Shown here: positions 61,001 to 64,000 of the stretch, in pieces
Position numbering within the stretch: the stretch's first letter is position 1
Layout: each line of letters starts with the position of its first letter
From: Fratercula arctica
Taxonomy: Eukaryota > Chordata > Aves > Charadriiformes > Alcidae
Reading direction: 5' to 3'
Assembly: GCA_947846985.1 (NCBI GenBank)
Contig: CANTUZ010000005.1
Coordinates: 53,595,389 to 53,659,388 of the forward strand
DNA length: 64,000 nt
Made by a program: the position numbers and the translations under genes
The notes under the pieces: model-generated
What the model was told of the DNA's origin: nothing
Database searches by the model: none
Seen by the model: the letters and a program-made list of their open reading frames with translations, nothing else

Positions 61001-64000
61001 ACGTGACCAGAGTTAGGACCTTCCTGGCCAGGAGAAGCCCTGGGCCTGCCATGCTGCTTTCCATAACAGACCCCCACCATCCTTTTGAAGGTCTTTCTTT
61101 GCAATGTGTCCTCCCAGTGCGAGAGGCTCCTGAAGATGGTATATCCTATGGCTCCTTTCATTATGGGGGATTTTAGCTGGGATGACTTCTTGCCTGGGGG
61201 ACTAAATGTTTACTCTTGAGTAAAAGAATTGCCTCGCAACAAAGCTGTTTTACCAGATGCTGGTTTGCTCCGTCCCTCTCATGCACTTGCATATATTCTC
61301 ATAATGCTCATTTTTGCTGGAATAATCCAGCATCAGCTATGCTAATGACCCCACACAGGGCTATTTAGAGCAGCTAAGAGCTGATTTGGGTCCCAGAGCA
61401 AACAGGCTGGTTCTCTTCCCCCTTTTTCCTTCCTCCTTCCTCCTACGAGCTAACCCAGTGCTGACTCCCCCTCTCCCCAGCCCCTCTGCTGCTGGTGGTG
61501 GTGGTGCAGAGGCACTCGCTGGGGTGCAACTCCAGCGTTTGAGGACTTGCATCCCTGCCCCCTGCCCTGTTTCTGGTGGGCTTTGGCATCACTGTTCAGA
61601 GTTTACATTAGTCCTTTTCTCTCCAATTTCATGGTGCTGGGAACATGATTTGCCCTCGGCTTGCACAGGTCTCGCCCTCTTCATCTTTTCAAACATAACT
61701 CAGTCATCATGCTTCCTCCCGAGCATCTTGTATGAGCAGTTATTGGATCCCATTTCGCTGTTTGAATCTGGAAGCTGAACTCGCCACTGCCAAATTGGAA
61801 AATAAGCCACCACACAGCTGCAGAAAGAAAATAATTGCAACCAGAATGATTTTGCTTGGAATTACTTGGGATAAGCCAACAAACTCTCTGGGTGCATTTT
61901 TGTGTGCCGGCTTCAGTGGGGTAACCAGCCTGCCATGAGCCACCCGTGCATGGAGGCTTTCAGGCACTTTCAGCTCTGCTAGCATCCTGTCTCTCACAGT
62001 TCAAACTCATTTCTGTAACTAGCTCAAGTGCAAGAAAAGAATGGTTCTCCTTTCCTCATAACCAGTTTTAGCTAGAACCAGGTTTTAGGCAAGTTTTAGC
62101 CTTGGCTTGATCCAAGCAAAGAGTGCTGGGGAGCACCGTCAGAGCCTGCTGGCACCTACAGGGTGAACGCCATCAGCAATGGGCACTCTGCATAATTTCC
62201 TTTCGGAAAGGGGGAAAATTTGTGTCCAAAAGCTTTCTCCAGTGTCAACCATCTGCTTTCAAGAACATTTCTCTTTGTGCTGTTTCCAGTCTGAACTGGG
62301 GGTGAGGTTTATCCTTTTTCAGATGCTCATTCAGGTTTCCTTTTCATTTATTTAAATTGCGCTCATCCATCTTGTCCATCGATATGTTGCCTTGCTTACC
62401 ATGAAGATAATAAACTCCTGCACCCGTAAACACTTTCTTCCATAACTTCTCTCACATAAGTATGCTCATTAACTTTTCTACAGGATGACTTGCATGCAGA
62501 AGATGACATATGTACTCACTGATAGGAAGATAAGAGTCTGAGGTAGTTGGATTAGCTGCAATAGAAAAATGGGTGAGCTGCGGCGATGGAATTTGCCCAG
62601 GACTGATTTGGAGCACGGAATATCAGAGTGCTGCAAATCTGAGAGCAAATGATGCTTGTTTAGATGGCAGTTCAGGACGCTTTATAAGTGTATATCTAAC
62701 ACTGAATCTCTGTATCATCTATAGGATGCAGGGAGCCATGCACCTACAGATATTTGCATACAGGGTTCTTTGATGAAAAGCGGTCCTGATGAATACATTT
62801 ATTCAGGCTAAGAAAACTATAGGAATTTCACCACATTTCATAACCCAGTGAAAATAGCCACCCAAAAAATCTGAAATCACAGTGTACTCTGCTTTCCTTC
62901 TCCTCCTTACCTTTAGCTCTCAAATCTGGAACGACCCCTGCTCCCTCCATGCCATCCCATTGGCGTCAGCTGGAGGCACTGCTTCTAGGGAGTCCCGTAT
63001 GTTTAGTTCTGTGAGAGGTTCCTCAGAGCTAGCTCAAAAAGAACAGTATTGACCTTTAACCCAAGGAAGGATATTTAGAACTGTTTTTTTTACAGAAGAC
63101 TTAAATAATGTGATTGTCCCAGAAGGCTGGCTGCAGAAAGACAGAGCTAGGATAACTCACACATCTCCTTCTTGAAGCAGAGAGATTTATTCCCCGCAGT
63201 GGTCTCCAGGACCTGTGTGTGTCTCATGGAGACTTGAAGTTTCATGTTCCATCTTGTCGAAGGTGACCCAAGAGCTAGTTCTCCAGGGCCTCTCGATGGC
63301 TGAGCTCGGTCGGCATTGCCATGATGTCTGCCTGGTGCTGAGCTGCCAGCGATGGAGTTGTTGTTTCCAAATCCCCTTTGCTCTGTTTCGCTTTCATTCA
63401 ATTTATAGTTGTCTCTGATAGTTGAGATTAATGTGGATTTTATTTTATGAGCGAGCATGGGATTCATTTGCAGGGTATTTATTGCTCCAGCTACATAGAG
63501 GAGATAAATCACCTTTGAAAGAAAACGTCCTGTTGCATGCAATGGGCTCAATAAGTCTGTTGAAACTCTTAAAAAGTTCCCATTTAATCTCTGCCTGGGG
63601 TTAAGTCCTGTGAAACTAGAACTGAGCAGGAAGCAATACATGGGACAGGCAATAGCACCAGAATCCAGTTCATGCTGCCTCCCTCTTTCAGGGGTACTCA
63701 CCCCTTATTTCTACCCACAGGCTCTTCAGCTCTTATTCTGTGCTCAGTGGAGGCAGCTATATGCCCACAGCCCCCTCCTGAATTGAATAAATTCATTTAT
63801 TTATATATTTACTTACATAGCTATATATCGATGTATTTGTTTTAAAAAAACCCACTCACCTACAAATGGCTCTCTGCATACAGGGATCAAGATTTCCAAA
63901 GACAGCTAATGATTTTGAACAGCACTGTTGAGTGCTCAGCCTTAGACAACAATGTTAACTTCATGGAGATTTTTGGGATATAACTCAAATCAGCGATGAG

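Larger units (their letters stand above)
50433..64000. other. Upstream intergenic sequence, no gene recognised
   Basis: Beyond the CpG island the sequence returns to AT-rich text. I find one CR1 (52680-52985), a likely LTR (57540-58050) and a possible ancient repeat relic (54317-54390). No open frame here has recognisable protein character. I found no FAM181A sequence, the neighbour I would expect from mammalian gene order. The longest frame (63147-63701, minus) is not convincing as coding. Confidence 0.7.

Noticed and set aside
63147..63701. Minus-strand 184-codon frame near the right edge
   Set aside because: I recognise no family, and the start, splice sites and codon use give no support. 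It is kept only as a possible conserved non-coding stretch.
1..64000. CRISPR arrays, tRNA or rRNA genes, bacterial operons
   Set aside because: No regularly spaced direct repeats, no cloverleaf sequence that I could recognise, and no bacterial gene organisation. All periodic text is microsatellite.
1..64000. An undescribed defence or mobile system
   Set aside because: The window reads as an ordinary vertebrate gene locus with LINE and LTR relics. Nothing beyond the listed repeats suggests a novel coding system.

Overview
This window is vertebrate nuclear DNA, most likely from a bird. Twelve 5'-truncated CR1 LINE copies of the avian type are scattered through it, with 3' ends built on the ATTCTRTG octamer. 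There is also a likely ERVL-class LTR, and large introns surround short coding exons. CR1 elements also occur in crocodilians and turtles, so the class is inferred rather than proven. I see no bacterial, plasmid or phage features.

The one protein-coding gene I can support is PRIMA1 (proline-rich membrane anchor 1), on the minus strand. PRIMA1 tethers acetylcholinesterase tetramers at neuronal membranes. Three coding exons were read directly. 49445-49537 encodes the start codon and signal peptide. 42981-43131 encodes the cysteine-rich stretch and the proline-rich attachment domain. 17935-18064 encodes the juxtamembrane stretch and the transmembrane helix. They join in frame (intron phases 0, 1 and 2) into 124 codons plus two bases. 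The last exon, with the rest of the cytoplasmic tail and the 3' UTR, was not found and probably lies beyond position 1.

Layout from left to right: 1-17934 is PRIMA1 intron 3 (or beyond), with three plus-strand CR1 copies, a GATATA microsatellite and a 23-bp inverted repeat. 18065-42980 is intron 2 (24.9 kb), which holds most CR1 copies and a large TA/TG compound repeat. 43132-49444 is intron 1, with a small 22-bp tandem duplication. About 49010-50330 is a CpG island around the start codon and is the likely promoter. 50331-64000 is upstream intergenic sequence with one CR1, a likely LTR and no recognisable gene. The many open frames outside the three exons are either shadows in GC-rich or repeat sequence, or chance frames.

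The most useful second looks are these: coding changes in PRIMA1 relative to the mammalian protein as I remember it; the missing terminal exon; an immediate stop codon if intron 3 is retained; the G-rich tracts in the promoter; and several inverted or tandem repeat structures inside the introns.
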